A stretch of DNA of 13,722 bases, taken from positions 1 to 13,722 of the forward strand of contig QMME01000071.1 in NCBI GenBank assembly GCA_003647095.1. The letters run 5' to 3'. The position numbers and the translations under genes are program-made. Positions 1 through 10,325 of the stretch are shown here, piece by piece (within the stretch, counting starts at the first letter, position 1; the number at the start of each line of letters is the position of its first letter). A model generated the notes under the pieces. It was given only the letters and a program-made list of their open reading frames with translations, had not been told where the DNA came from and made no database searches. Source of the stretch: Deltaproteobacteria bacterium (lineage in GTDB: Bacteria; Myxococcota; B64-G9).

Positions 1-2906
<2,906 letters not shown>

Positions 2907-2919
<13 letters not shown>

Positions 2920-3758
2920 TGCCGGTGTAACCACCAGGCCAGCAACCAGCTCGATATCATAGTGGCATGGTACTCCGGGTAATGGGGTTGTCCGTGTTGC
3001 CGGATTCCAAAGCTGCCATCCGGATTCTGGAGTGACAGCAACTGGCCGAGCCAAGTGGAGAGGTCCTTTTCTTCTCCGGCCAGGGCCAGAAACAAGGCCC
3101 GTTCCGCGAAGAGATCGATTTGCCGAGTACTGGAAATTGCCCGTTCCCCGGCCTGGGCCCGGCGTAACTCTCGCCGTAAATCTGTTGATAGCTGCAGGAA
3201 TCGCCTGTGTTCTAGACAACCACGCTGGCGGGCTATCACCAGGGACCACAAGGCGTGCGTGCTGTGGAAACCGCCCCGGTCGCGCATGGGACCGGTGATG
3301 TAGGCCAGGGTTTGCGAACGCAGGGGATAGCGATCGCACCAGAGTGCTTCGCTGACGGGGCGATTGGTGTTGATCCTGCCCCGTGCGGGGGCCTGCCAGC
3401 CCTGCACTGCCGCGCGCCGGATGTGGACCGCGGGATCGAAAAAGCGTCGCAAGGGATTATCGTGATCCTTGCCGGCAACCTGCAGTGCTTGCTGCCGGGC
3501 ACAATCTAGATCGGGCAGTGGTAACAGCTGCCAGGCTGCGGTGGTGCCGATGGCGGCGTCGAAGCGCAGCTGGTCCCGGGGAAAGGCACAGAGGAAGCCC
3601 GCCGCCCGGGACAGGCTGGCCTGGATTTGGTGAAATAGAGTTGAAGGTTGGCTCTTACGAAGGCGGCGACTGGCCGAATCCCCGGCGGCCAGGCAAGATG
3701 CCGGCACCAGGGTGGCGATGAGCAACCAGCAGGAAAACTGTCGGCAGCTCACTACCAC
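2907..3758 (-). CDS. Secreted protein with terpenoid-cyclase-like (alpha/alpha toroid) C-terminal repeat
   Basis: About 283 residues if translated from GTG 3758; GTG 3752 is an alternative. Either start overlaps the TAG stop of the upstream subtilase (3754-3752), which implies translational coupling. An ATG at 3866 also exists but would add a 36-residue non-signal-like stretch inside the protease tail. From the GTG, the N terminus reads as a signal peptide with a hydrophobic core near 'CWLLIATLVPASCLAAG'. The body has scattered helices. The last 60 residues contain 'LLSLQNPDGSFG' followed by 'YHATMISSWLLAWWL', the Q-x-x-DGSxG plus H-x-T helix pattern of the prenyltransferase/squalene-cyclase toroid repeat. 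No DxDD or equivalent cyclase catalytic motif is seen, so a binding or structural role is more likely than cyclisation. The specific function is not recognised. Confidence 0.75.
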
Positions 3759-6229
3759 TGTCCACGCTTGCCTCGTCGCCGCCGGTGGATAACAAGCGGG
3801 AGTGCCAGCAAGCACAACCAGGCTGCTGTGGCGATACCGCCCGGGGGGTGTGCGGCACAATCGCAACCGCCGGCTCCTCCCAGGGATTCCACCACCTCGA
3901 ACAGACCGCCGCCGGTGCCGCGCAGGCGGCTATACAGCGAGGCGGTAACGTCTCGGGGGCCCAACTCGGCCGCCGGGTCCACCAGCAGCAGGCCCACCTG
4001 GGCGGTGCCCTCGTCCAGCACCACCACGTTGTGCAGCTCGATGCCGGGGCCGAAATCGAGTTGCATACCGGTGACGAAGTTGCTGCCGCTGACGATGACA
4101 TTGCTCAGGCCGGTGCCGGGTACTCCCCGGGATGGTTCAACTGCGCCGATCACCGGCGCCAGGAACTCGCCCGTTGCCAGTAGGGCGTAACCCTGGGCGT
4201 CGCTGCCGGGCTCGCCGTTGCCAGGTACGGCGCCGCCGTGCACCGCCACTTCGCTGCCAGCCGGCAGCGGCCCGGTCAGTACCACCACCTCGAGATTGTT
4301 GGCGTGGTCGGGGTCCAGTGATGCCGCCGGCTGGCTGAGGCCGTCTTCCAGGGCGATGTTTCCGCGATAGAGGCGACCATCCGGGGTGCCCACCTCGAGG
4401 TCGAGATCGTTCACCAGGGTAAAGGGAGCATAGGCCTCGGCCGGTGGATCAGACCAGGCCAGCACCACCTTGAGGGTGCCGCCAGCGGCCAGGGCCGGCA
4501 GGCGGAACTGGGCCTGGTCGCCGCTGGCCAGCGCCGCCCCGCCGGCAAAGGGGGGCAGGGGTGCGTCTTCGGCCAGCATGGGATTGTCGGGGACGGGGTT
4601 GGGCACGTCGTCGAGCACCAGGGTGATCTTCTCGTCATCGGTAAACGACAGCGCGTCTTCGAGCAGCACCCGCCCCCATCCCTGGGCAAAGGAAGGCGGC
4701 GGGGTAAGCGCGGCGTTTACGCCCATGCCCACGATCTCTCCGGACAGGGGCCGGGCCGAAGCCACCAGGGCTGCCTTGACCAGGGCATTCGTGGGATTGA
4801 AGCCGCTATCCTCATCGCGGGTTCCCCTGGCCCAGAAGCCGTCGGTGAAATACTGGCGTACCAGGGCCGCTGCCCCGGCCACCAGCGGCGAGGAGAAGCT
4901 GGTGCCCATGGTGGGCCAGTCCTGGTCGACGTTGCAGTTGTCGTCTTCGTTGTTGCTCACCTTCTTGTTGTTCTTCCCGGTATAGTCGCAGCAGCCCAGG
5001 TCGATGGCCGTGTCCGGGTCGCTGTTGGCCGAGAACACCAGCCCGGGAGCAACCACCTCGGGCTTGATGCGCCCGTCGGCGGTGGGACCGCGGCTGGAGA
5101 AGAACAGCAGGTCGTCCTGCAGGTAGTAGATGGTGCCCCAGAGGTCGAGTCTTACCGGCCCGGAAGCGCCAACAACCACGGTGTTCTTGGCAGTGGAGCC
5201 GGTGCCGCCCAGGCTCTCCTCGATGAGGTTGCCGTTCTGGTCGGCCCCGGAATTACCGGCGGCGAATACCACCACCAGGTCGTTGAGCCGCCAGCAGGCC
5301 TCGTCGATGGCGGCCGAGTCGGAGTCGTAGTTTACGGCCAGGGTGGGGCTGCCATAGCTGTTGTTGTGCACCCGGGCCCCGGCCCGCCAGGCCTGCAGCA
5401 GCAGGTCGTACATGCTCACTCCCAGCAACCCCATCAGGTTGCCGTCGTTGGCACCGATGTCCTGGAAGACGATCTGTGCTCCCGGGGCCATGCCGTCCTG
5501 AGGATCGTGGCCGGCGGCGCTGGCCGTGGCCAGGTGCTGGTAGTCGTCTCCGGCCATGCAACCGGTGGTATGGGTACCGTGGAAGCCGCCACTGGCATCA
5601 TCGTAGGCCTCGGCCTGGCCGATGATGAAGTAGCCCACCACCTTGTTCTCCGGCCTGGTCTCCGGAGTCAGCGGAGGCTGAGGGAAGGCAATGGCGGTGG
5701 TCACCGCCTCGGCCTCGGCACCGTAGCGGAATTGGCAGGCGTCGGCGTCCAGGCCGCTGTCTGCCACTCCCACCACCTGCCCGGTGCCGGTGAGTCCCTT
5801 GCGAAACACCGTGCGCCCGGTGTCTTCGTCGCCCGATTGCAGCAGCCAGGTGGAGTCGTCGTTGAGCAACACCGGCAACCGGTAGTGTTCCACGACTTCC
5901 ACCCCGGGTCGCCCGGCCAGTTCCTGCGCCAGGGACCAGGCCTGCTCGGCGGGCACCCGCAACCAGACCCAGTCACGGCCGGTGGCATCGCTGCTGGCCA
6001 GCACCAGGCTGGCCGGGGACGGCGGCAGGCGGTGCAGGGAATGCAGTACCCGCCCGCTTTCGTCACGCCGGCCCACGACCCGCAGCCACACCTGCTGCCC
6101 GGCGATCGAATTGGCGAAAGTCCCGGCCGTGAGATCGGGAGCCAGCCGGCCGGCCCGGGCCGGTTCGGGCGACGGCAGGAAGACCACCAGGGTGTACAGC
6201 ACCAGCAAACGACGAGACAGGCTTTTCAT
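3752..6229 (-). CDS. Secreted S8-family serine protease (subtilase) with IPT/TIG domain and MYXO-CTERM-like tail
   Basis: 825 residues. The signal peptide is at 1-26, with likely cleavage after 'ARA'. A subtilisin-type catalytic domain spans about 140-530: Asp157 in 'GVADSGLD', His217 in 'FHGTH', oxyanion Asn326 in 'AAGNSG' and nucleophile Ser444 in 'MGTSFSSP'. The next domain, about 570-690 ('LKVVLAWSDPP', 'LVNDLDLEV'), resembles the C-terminal jelly roll of KP-43-like subtilases. An IPT/TIG-like Ig fold follows at about 691-780 ('IGAVEPSRGVPGTG', 'VIVSGSNF'), then the sorting tail. Residues 28-120 look like a propeptide. All catalytic residues are present, so an active, surface-anchored or released protease is expected; its substrate is unknown. 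An Asn/Asp/Lys-rich insertion with three cysteines lies just before Ser444. ATG 6229 is supported by AAGGAG six bases upstream. It is the first gene of a two-gene unit with the toroid protein. Confidence 0.93.
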   Translation of the reverse strand: MKSLSRRLLVLYTLVVFLPSPEPARAGRLAPDLTAGTFANSIAGQQVWLRVVGRRDESGRVLHSLHRLPPSPASLVLASSDATGRDWVWLRVPAEQAWSLAQELAGRPGVEVVEHYRLPVLLNDDSTWLLQSGDEDTGRTVFRKGLTGTGQVVGVADSGLDADACQFRYGAEAEAVTTAIAFPQPPLTPETRPENKVVGYFIIGQAEAYDDASGGFHGTHTTGCMAGDDYQHLATASAAGHDPQDGMAPGAQIVFQDIGANDGNLMGLLGVSMYDLLLQAWRAGARVHNNSYGSPTLAVNYDSDSAAIDEACWRLNDLVVVFAAGNSGADQNGNLIEESLGGTGSTAKNTVVVGASGPVRLDLWGTIYYLQDDLLFFSSRGPTADGRIKPEVVAPGLVFSANSDPDTAIDLGCCDYTGKNNKKVSNNEDDNCNVDQDWPTMGTSFSSPLVAGAAALVRQYFTDGFWARGTRDEDSGFNPTNALVKAALVASARPLSGEIVGMGVNAALTPPPSFAQGWGRVLLEDALSFTDDEKITLVLDDVPNPVPDNPMLAEDAPLPPFAGGAALASGDQAQFRLPALAAGGTLKVVLAWSDPPAEAYAPFTLVNDLDLEVGTPDGRLYRGNIALEDGLSQPAASLDPDHANNLEVVVLTGPLPAGSEVAVHGGAVPGNGEPGSDAQGYALLATGEFLAPVIGAVEPSRGVPGTGLSNVIVSGSNFVTGMQLDFGPGIELHNVVVLDEGTAQVGLLLVDPAAELGPRDVTASLYSRLRGTGGGLFEVVESLGGAGGCDCAAHPPGGIATAAWLCLLALPLVIHRRRRGKRGQW
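3755..3871 (-). other. MYXO-CTERM-like protein-sorting tail of the subtilase
   Basis: The last 39 codons of the protease encode a short Gly-rich stretch with a CDC pair (Cys789 and Cys791). A hydrophobic segment of about 17 residues follows ('IATAAWLCLLALPLVI'), then a basic cluster 'HRRRRGKR'. This Cys, membrane helix, Arg cluster order is the MYXO-CTERM pattern of Myxococcota, in which the invariant cysteine is thought to be processed by a myxosortase. The terminal 'GQW' extends slightly past the usual end just after the Arg cluster. Confidence 0.75.
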
Positions 6230-6235
6230 GGAATT

Positions 6236-6276
6236 CTCCTTGGCAACAGATTAGGACGACCGTCCCCCTCAATCAA
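6236..6276 (-). promoter_or_regulatory. Candidate promoter and ribosome binding site of the subtilase gene
   Basis: On the minus strand, TTGATT (6276-6271) and TAATCT (6253-6248) are separated by 17 bases. The spacing is ideal for sigma70, but both boxes match only partly. Transcription would begin near 6241, leaving a leader of about 12 bases made up largely of the Shine-Dalgarno AAGGAG (6241-6236), six bases before the ATG. The ribosome site is strong; the promoter is a tentative reading. Confidence 0.4.
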
Positions 6277-6283
6277 GGTCCGC

Positions 6284-6312
6284 TTGACGACGGGCGGGGG
6301 CACGGCTACCAT
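6284..6312 (+). promoter_or_regulatory. Candidate sigma70-like promoter for the TatD-like/rnr/dgt operon
   Basis: TTGACG (6284-6289; 5 of 6 to consensus) and TACCAT (6307-6312; 4 of 6) are separated by 17 bases. The -10 box ends only 10 bases before the ATG at 6323, so transcription starting near 6319 would leave a leader of only a few bases. No Shine-Dalgarno-like sequence precedes this ATG, which fits a leaderless or nearly leaderless start. The promoter faces away from the divergent protease promoter in the same 93-base gap. Confidence 0.5.
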
Positions 6313-6322
6313 CCGGGCCGAG

Positions 6323-7099
6323 ATGCCGCCTTTCATCGACGCCCACGTGCATGCCAACAACCGCTCCAGTGAGGACTTTCGTCGCCTGGCAGCCGCCGGC
6401 TGCGCCGGGGTGGTGGCGGTGGCCGGCGAGGAGGGCGGCTTCAGCCTGCCCGAGTCGGTACTGGATCACTTCCGCCGCCTGGCCCGGGTGGATCGACCTC
6501 GCCTGCAGGCGGCCGGGGTGAAGTGTTGGCTGGCGCTGGGGGTGCATCCCCGGGGCATACCCGCCCGCCAGGCCGAAGAGCTGTGGCCTCGCCTGCCCGC
6601 GATCTGGCGGGAACTGGTCGCCGATGCCGTGGGCGAGGTGGGACTGGAAGACGACAGCCCGGCCGAGAGGCGGGCTTTATTGGAACAGCTGCGCCTGGCC
6701 GACCAGGAAAAACTGCCGGTCATCGTGCATACCCCGCGGCGACACAAGGCGATGAGGTTGCGGACGACGCTGGAAATACTCGCCGACAGCGGCATCGCCC
6801 CGGAGCGGGTTTGCCTCGATCACCTGGACGAGGACACCCTGGAGCCGGCCGCGGACAGCGGTTGCTGGCTGGGGCTCACGGTGCACCCGGCCAAGCTGTC
6901 GCCGGCTCGGGTCGCCGGGCTGGTGGCCAGCCGGGGAGGGGCCCGGATCATCGTCTCTTCAGACCTGGGAGCCAACCCTTCCTACCTGTTCGGGGTGCCG
7001 GCGGCGGAGCAGGCCATGCGGGAAATGGGCCTTGACGAACAGGATATCCGGGCGGCCGTGCACGACAACGCCGCCGGCTTCATGGATCGGCCGACTTGA
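6323..7099 (+). CDS. TatD-family metal-dependent hydrolase
   Basis: 258 residues, a usual length for TatD-family proteins (amidohydrolase-type TIM barrel; known members are Mg-dependent DNases or 3'-5' exonucleases). The opening 'FIDAHVHAN' supplies the first metal pair, His8 and His10. Further likely metal or active-site residues are Glu105 in 'GEVGLED', His136 in 'VIVHTP', His167 in 'CLDHLDED' and Asp214 in 'SSDLGAN'. The sequence looks closer to the divergent archaeal-type TatD-related branch than to E. coli TatD, so the substrate is uncertain. The ATG was chosen because the beta-strand with HxH begins just after it; the frame stays open for about 950 bases upstream, but only as antisense of the protease. 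It is first in an operon and its stop overlaps the rnr start by four bases (TTGA). Cytoplasmic, with no signal peptide. Confidence 0.87.
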   Translation: MPPFIDAHVHANNRSSEDFRRLAAAGCAGVVAVAGEEGGFSLPESVLDHFRRLARVDRPRLQAAGVKCWLALGVHPRGIPARQAEELWPRLPAIWRELVADAVGEVGLEDDSPAERRALLEQLRLADQEKLPVIVHTPRRHKAMRLRTTLEILADSGIAPERVCLDHLDEDTLEPAADSGCWLGLTVHPAKLSPARVAGLVASRGGARIIVSSDLGANPSYLFGVPAAEQAMREMGLDEQDIRAAVHDNAAGFMDRPT

Positions 7100-9255
7100 A
7101 CCGCATTTCCGACAAGCAACTGGGGGAGAGACTGCTCGAGGGCCTGGAGGCTGCTGGCCCGGCGGGGCTGAGCATACGCCAGCTACTGCGGCGCCTGGGC
7201 CTGCCGCCGGAGCAGCGCCGCCGGGTCAGGCGGCTGTTGCAACGACTGGTGGCCTCGGGCCAGGTCAGCAACAACCGGCGTGGCCGCTATGCCCGGGCCA
7301 ACCGGGAGTTTTTCGCCGAGGGACTGGTTCGGGCCCGGGGCCGCGGCTGGCTGGAACTGGCCGGCAATGGCAACGGGTCCACGGTGGGCATCGCCCCCGA
7401 GAACAAGGGAGGGGCCATGCCCGGGGATCGCGTACGGGTGAAACTGCTGGATGCCGACCGTAGCGGAGGGGGCCGGGGCCGGGTGGAGGAGATTCTTCAG
7501 CGCGGTCGCCAGCAGATCGTGGGCACCCTGCACCGGGGCGGCCGCTTCGTATTGCTGGTTCCGGACGACGGTCGCCTGGATCCGCTGATCGTGCGTCGTT
7601 CCAGCACCCGCGACATCGATGATGGCACGGTGGTGGCGGTGCGTCCGGACAGCGGCAATCCCCTCCAGGCGCAAGTGGCCCAGGTACTGGGGCAACCGGG
7701 AGTGCTGGATACGGAACTGCGCCGCCTGCAAATCGCCTCGGGGTTGACGGACGACTTCCCCGCCGCGGCCGAGGACGAGGTTTCGGCGCTGGGGGAACTT
7801 GCCGGGCCGGAGGCCGGTCGCGCCGATCTGCGGAAACTGGAACACGTGACCATCGATCCCGACGATGCCCGTGACTTCGATGATGCCATCTTCGTCGAGA
7901 AGCAGGGCGACGGTTACCGACTGCTGGTGTCGATTGCCGATGTCGCCCGCTATGTTCCTGCGGGTAGCGCCGTTGATCAGGAGGCCCGGCGACGCGGTTG
8001 CAGCACTTACCTGCCCGGCCACGTCTATCCCATGTTGCCGCACCGGCTCTCCGAGCAGCTGTGCAGCCTGGCTCCCGGCAGGCCCCGGCCCGCAGTCAGC
8101 GTGGAGATGGAGGTAGGGGACGATGGCCGGGTACGCTCGGCTCGTCTGCGTCGCAGCCTGATTCGTTCTGCCGCGCGGCTAACGTACCGGCAAGTGCAAC
8201 GGGTGCTGGACGGACACAAGCAAGGAGTCGCTGCCGGGCAAGTGACCATGTTACGGGCCGCGAATGCCTGTGCCCGGGCCCTGCTGGCCCACCGGAAACG
8301 GCTGGGCATGCTCGACCTCGAGGTGCCCGAGTTGCAGGTAGTGGTGAACGAGCAAGGCTGGCCAAAGCTGATCAAACCGGCGGAGCGCTTCTTTGCCCAC
8401 CGTCTCATCGAGGTGTTCATGGTGACCGCCAACGAGCAGGTGGCCACCTTGATGCGCGACAGCGGCGTACCGGCGCTGTACCGGGTGCATCCACCTCCCG
8501 ATGCTGACAAGCTCCAGGCCTTTACCGAGGTGGCCCGCGAACTGGGAGCACCGGCGGCATTCTCCGGTGATGTCACCCCGACAGAGATCGCCGGCTACCT
8601 GCGTTCCCTGGAAGACAGCCCCCTGCGCCAGGTGCTGCATTCCCTGTTGCTGCGTTCGCTGATGCAGGCTTTCTATGCCGCGGAGTGCCGGCCGCATTTC
8701 GGGCTGGCCAGCTCGGCCTACTTGCATTTTACTTCACCCATCCGGCGCTATCCCGACCTGCTGGTCCACCGCCAGCTGACCAGGCTGCTGGAGCGGGCCG
8801 GTAGCCAGGGGATCGCCGTCGGTCGGAAACTGCAGATACCGGTGGCGGCCGAGGCCGAGGAACTGGAGGACTTGGAGGCCCTGGCCGAGCAGTGTTCTCG
8901 GAGCGAGCGCCGGGCCCTGGCCGCCGAGCGCCAGGCCCAGGCGTTGTACGGGGCAGCCTACCTGCAGCAGCACGTGGGCGAGCAGTTTACCGGGCGCATC
9001 TCCTTCCCTACCGAGTTCGGGTTGTTCGTCACCCTGGAACCCTCGGGCATCGAGGGCTTGCTGCACATAGCCGCCATGCGCGACGACTACTATCGCTTCG
9101 TGCCCGAGCGCCTGGCCCTGGTGGGCCGGCGCAGCCGCAAGTCCTACCTGGCCGGCCAGAAGGTGCAGGTGCGATTGGAAGCAGTACGCCTGTTTCCTCC
9201 CCAGCTGGAGCTGGTCTTTGCCGGAAATGCCCGCGACAGGAGGCAGTCGCCATGA
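7096..9255 (+). CDS. rnr: Ribonuclease R (RNB-family 3'-5' exoribonuclease)
   Basis: 719 residues, close to typical RNase R. An N-terminal winged-helix domain (about 8-66, 'LSIRQLLRRLGL' to 'NNRRGRYA') is followed by cold-shock-like OB folds (about 70-235). The RNB catalytic domain begins near 247 with 'TIDPDDARDFDDAI', giving the metal-binding Asp254, Asp260, Asp262 and Asp263. 'FTSPIRRYPDLLVHRQL' is the conserved RNB C-terminal motif. A C-terminal S1 domain (about 630-712, 'GRISFPTEFGLFVTL', 'EGLLHIAAM') completes the layout. There is no long Lys-rich tail. The enzyme degrades structured RNA processively in the cytoplasm. The start is TTG 7096, overlapping the preceding TGA; the first in-frame ATG would remove the winged helix, and no Shine-Dalgarno is visible, so translation probably depends on ribosomes finishing the TatD-like gene. 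Confidence 0.95.
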   Translation: MNRISDKQLGERLLEGLEAAGPAGLSIRQLLRRLGLPPEQRRRVRRLLQRLVASGQVSNNRRGRYARANREFFAEGLVRARGRGWLELAGNGNGSTVGIAPENKGGAMPGDRVRVKLLDADRSGGGRGRVEEILQRGRQQIVGTLHRGGRFVLLVPDDGRLDPLIVRRSSTRDIDDGTVVAVRPDSGNPLQAQVAQVLGQPGVLDTELRRLQIASGLTDDFPAAAEDEVSALGELAGPEAGRADLRKLEHVTIDPDDARDFDDAIFVEKQGDGYRLLVSIADVARYVPAGSAVDQEARRRGCSTYLPGHVYPMLPHRLSEQLCSLAPGRPRPAVSVEMEVGDDGRVRSARLRRSLIRSAARLTYRQVQRVLDGHKQGVAAGQVTMLRAANACARALLAHRKRLGMLDLEVPELQVVVNEQGWPKLIKPAERFFAHRLIEVFMVTANEQVATLMRDSGVPALYRVHPPPDADKLQAFTEVARELGAPAAFSGDVTPTEIAGYLRSLEDSPLRQVLHSLLLRSLMQAFYAAECRPHFGLASSAYLHFTSPIRRYPDLLVHRQLTRLLERAGSQGIAVGRKLQIPVAAEAEELEDLEALAEQCSRSERRALAAERQAQALYGAAYLQQHVGEQFTGRISFPTEFGLFVTLEPSGIEGLLHIAAMRDDYYRFVPERLALVGRRSRKSYLAGQKVQVRLEAVRLFPPQLELVFAGNARDRRQSP
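9238..9243 (+). promoter_or_regulatory. Strong Shine-Dalgarno of the dGTPase gene
   Basis: AGGAGG lies inside the end of rnr, eight bases before ATG 9252. It decides the dgt start among several in-frame alternatives and shows that dgt can be initiated on its own, unlike rnr, which lacks such a site. Confidence 0.85.
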
Positions 9256-10310
9256 ACATTCGCCAGATGCTCGAGCGCCAGGAACACCAGCTGCTGCACC
9301 CGGCGGCAGCCTTCTCCGACCGTTCCCGGGGCCGGCGCCACCCGGCCCGGCCCTGCCCGGTACGGCCGGCCTTCCAGCACGACCGTGACAAGATTCTTCA
9401 CTGCAAGTCTTTCCGGCGGCTGCTACACAAGACCCAGGTGTTCTTGGCTCCGCGCGGGGATCACTACCGCACGCGCATGACCCACACCCTGGAGGTGAGC
9501 CAGATAGCGCGTACCCTGGCCCGGGCGCTGCGCCTGAACGAACAGCTCACCGAGGCCATCGCCCTGGGCCACGACCTGGGACACACTCCCTTCGGTCATG
9601 CCGGCGAAGCGGTGCTCGCCCGGCTCATGCCCGGGGGCTTTCGTCACGTGGAACAGAGTGTACGCGTGGTGGAGGAACTGGAAAACGGCGGCCAGGGGCT
9701 CAACCTCACCCGCGAGGTGGTCGATGGCATCGCCCGCCACTCCAAGGGGCGCGGTCACATCGTGCGCGGGGCGGCGGAAAGGTTGCCGCTGACCCTGGAG
9801 GGGCAGTTGGTACGCATTGCCGATATCGTGGCCTACGTCAACCACGATACCGACGATGCCCTGCGCGGGGAGGTGCTGCGCCTGAGCGACATTCCCCGAC
9901 CGTTGCTCAAGACGCTGGGGCGTACCCACTCCCAGCGCATCGCCCGGGCGGTCAAGGACGTGCTGGCCAGTACTAACCTGGACCGGGAGCCACGGGTGCG
10001 CATGAGTGCCGAGATGGAACAGGCCATCGCCGAGATGCGCGACTTTCTCTGGGAGAACGTCTACGACAACCCCACCGTGCACGACGAGTTTATCAAGTGC
10101 CAGCGCATGCTGGAGGAACTGTTCGGTTTGTTGTTGGAGCGGGACGAGCTGTACCGGCAGTTGCTGGGGCATGCTCCCGATGGCTCCCGCGAACGCCGTC
10201 GCCGGGCGGTGTGCGACTTCGTGGCCGGCATGACCGACCGCTACGCCATCGGGCTTTTCGAGCGCATCTACCTGCCCCAGCCCTGGCCGCTAGAGATGAT
10301 TAGAGTCTAG
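9252..10310 (+). CDS. dgt: Deoxyguanosinetriphosphate triphosphohydrolase family protein (HD domain)
   Basis: 352 residues, the usual length for the bacterial dGTPase-like subfamily that is shorter than E. coli Dgt. The enzyme converts dNTP to deoxynucleoside plus triphosphate and helps set nucleotide pools; substrate preference cannot be read here. HD-domain metal residues are visible: His78 in 'RMTHTLEV', His107-Asp108 in 'GHDLGHTPFGH' and Asp191 in 'RIADIVAYVNHD'. His111 and His116 match the conserved active-site histidines. The phosphohydrolase-associated C-terminal domain is recognisable from 'DFLWENVYDNPTVH' to 'VCDFVAGMTDRYAIGLFERIYLP'. ATG 9252 overlaps the rnr stop (ATGA) and has an AGGAGG site. 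It is the last gene of the TatD-like/rnr/dgt operon, and its TAG stop overlaps the convergent lipoprotein gene's stop. Cytoplasmic. Confidence 0.93.
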   Translation: MNIRQMLERQEHQLLHPAAAFSDRSRGRRHPARPCPVRPAFQHDRDKILHCKSFRRLLHKTQVFLAPRGDHYRTRMTHTLEVSQIARTLARALRLNEQLTEAIALGHDLGHTPFGHAGEAVLARLMPGGFRHVEQSVRVVEELENGGQGLNLTREVVDGIARHSKGRGHIVRGAAERLPLTLEGQLVRIADIVAYVNHDTDDALRGEVLRLSDIPRPLLKTLGRTHSQRIARAVKDVLASTNLDREPRVRMSAEMEQAIAEMRDFLWENVYDNPTVHDEFIKCQRMLEELFGLLLERDELYRQLLGHAPDGSRERRRRAVCDFVAGMTDRYAIGLFERIYLPQPWPLEMIRV

Positions 10311-10325
10311 TTACACTCTGCATCT
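10294..10325. terminator. Imperfect inverted repeat at the convergent dgt/lipoprotein junction
   Basis: AGATG (10294-10298) and AGAGT (10302-10306) pair with ACTCT (10315-10319) and CATCT (10321-10325). They enclose an eight-base loop and a small internal loop. The hairpin spans the stop codons of both convergent genes and is AT-richer than its surroundings. There is no T-run on either side, so it is not a classical intrinsic terminator; a role in bidirectional 3'-end formation is only a possibility. Confidence 0.3.

Noticed and set aside
5366..6322. Upstream extension of the TatD-like frame by about 319 codons
   Set aside because: It is antisense to the subtilase coding sequence, and the family's N-terminal HxH strand begins right after ATG 6323.
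8892..9251. Upstream extension of the dGTPase frame
   Set aside because: It lies inside rnr, is Arg/Pro-rich and has no homology; ATG 9252 has an AGGAGG site.
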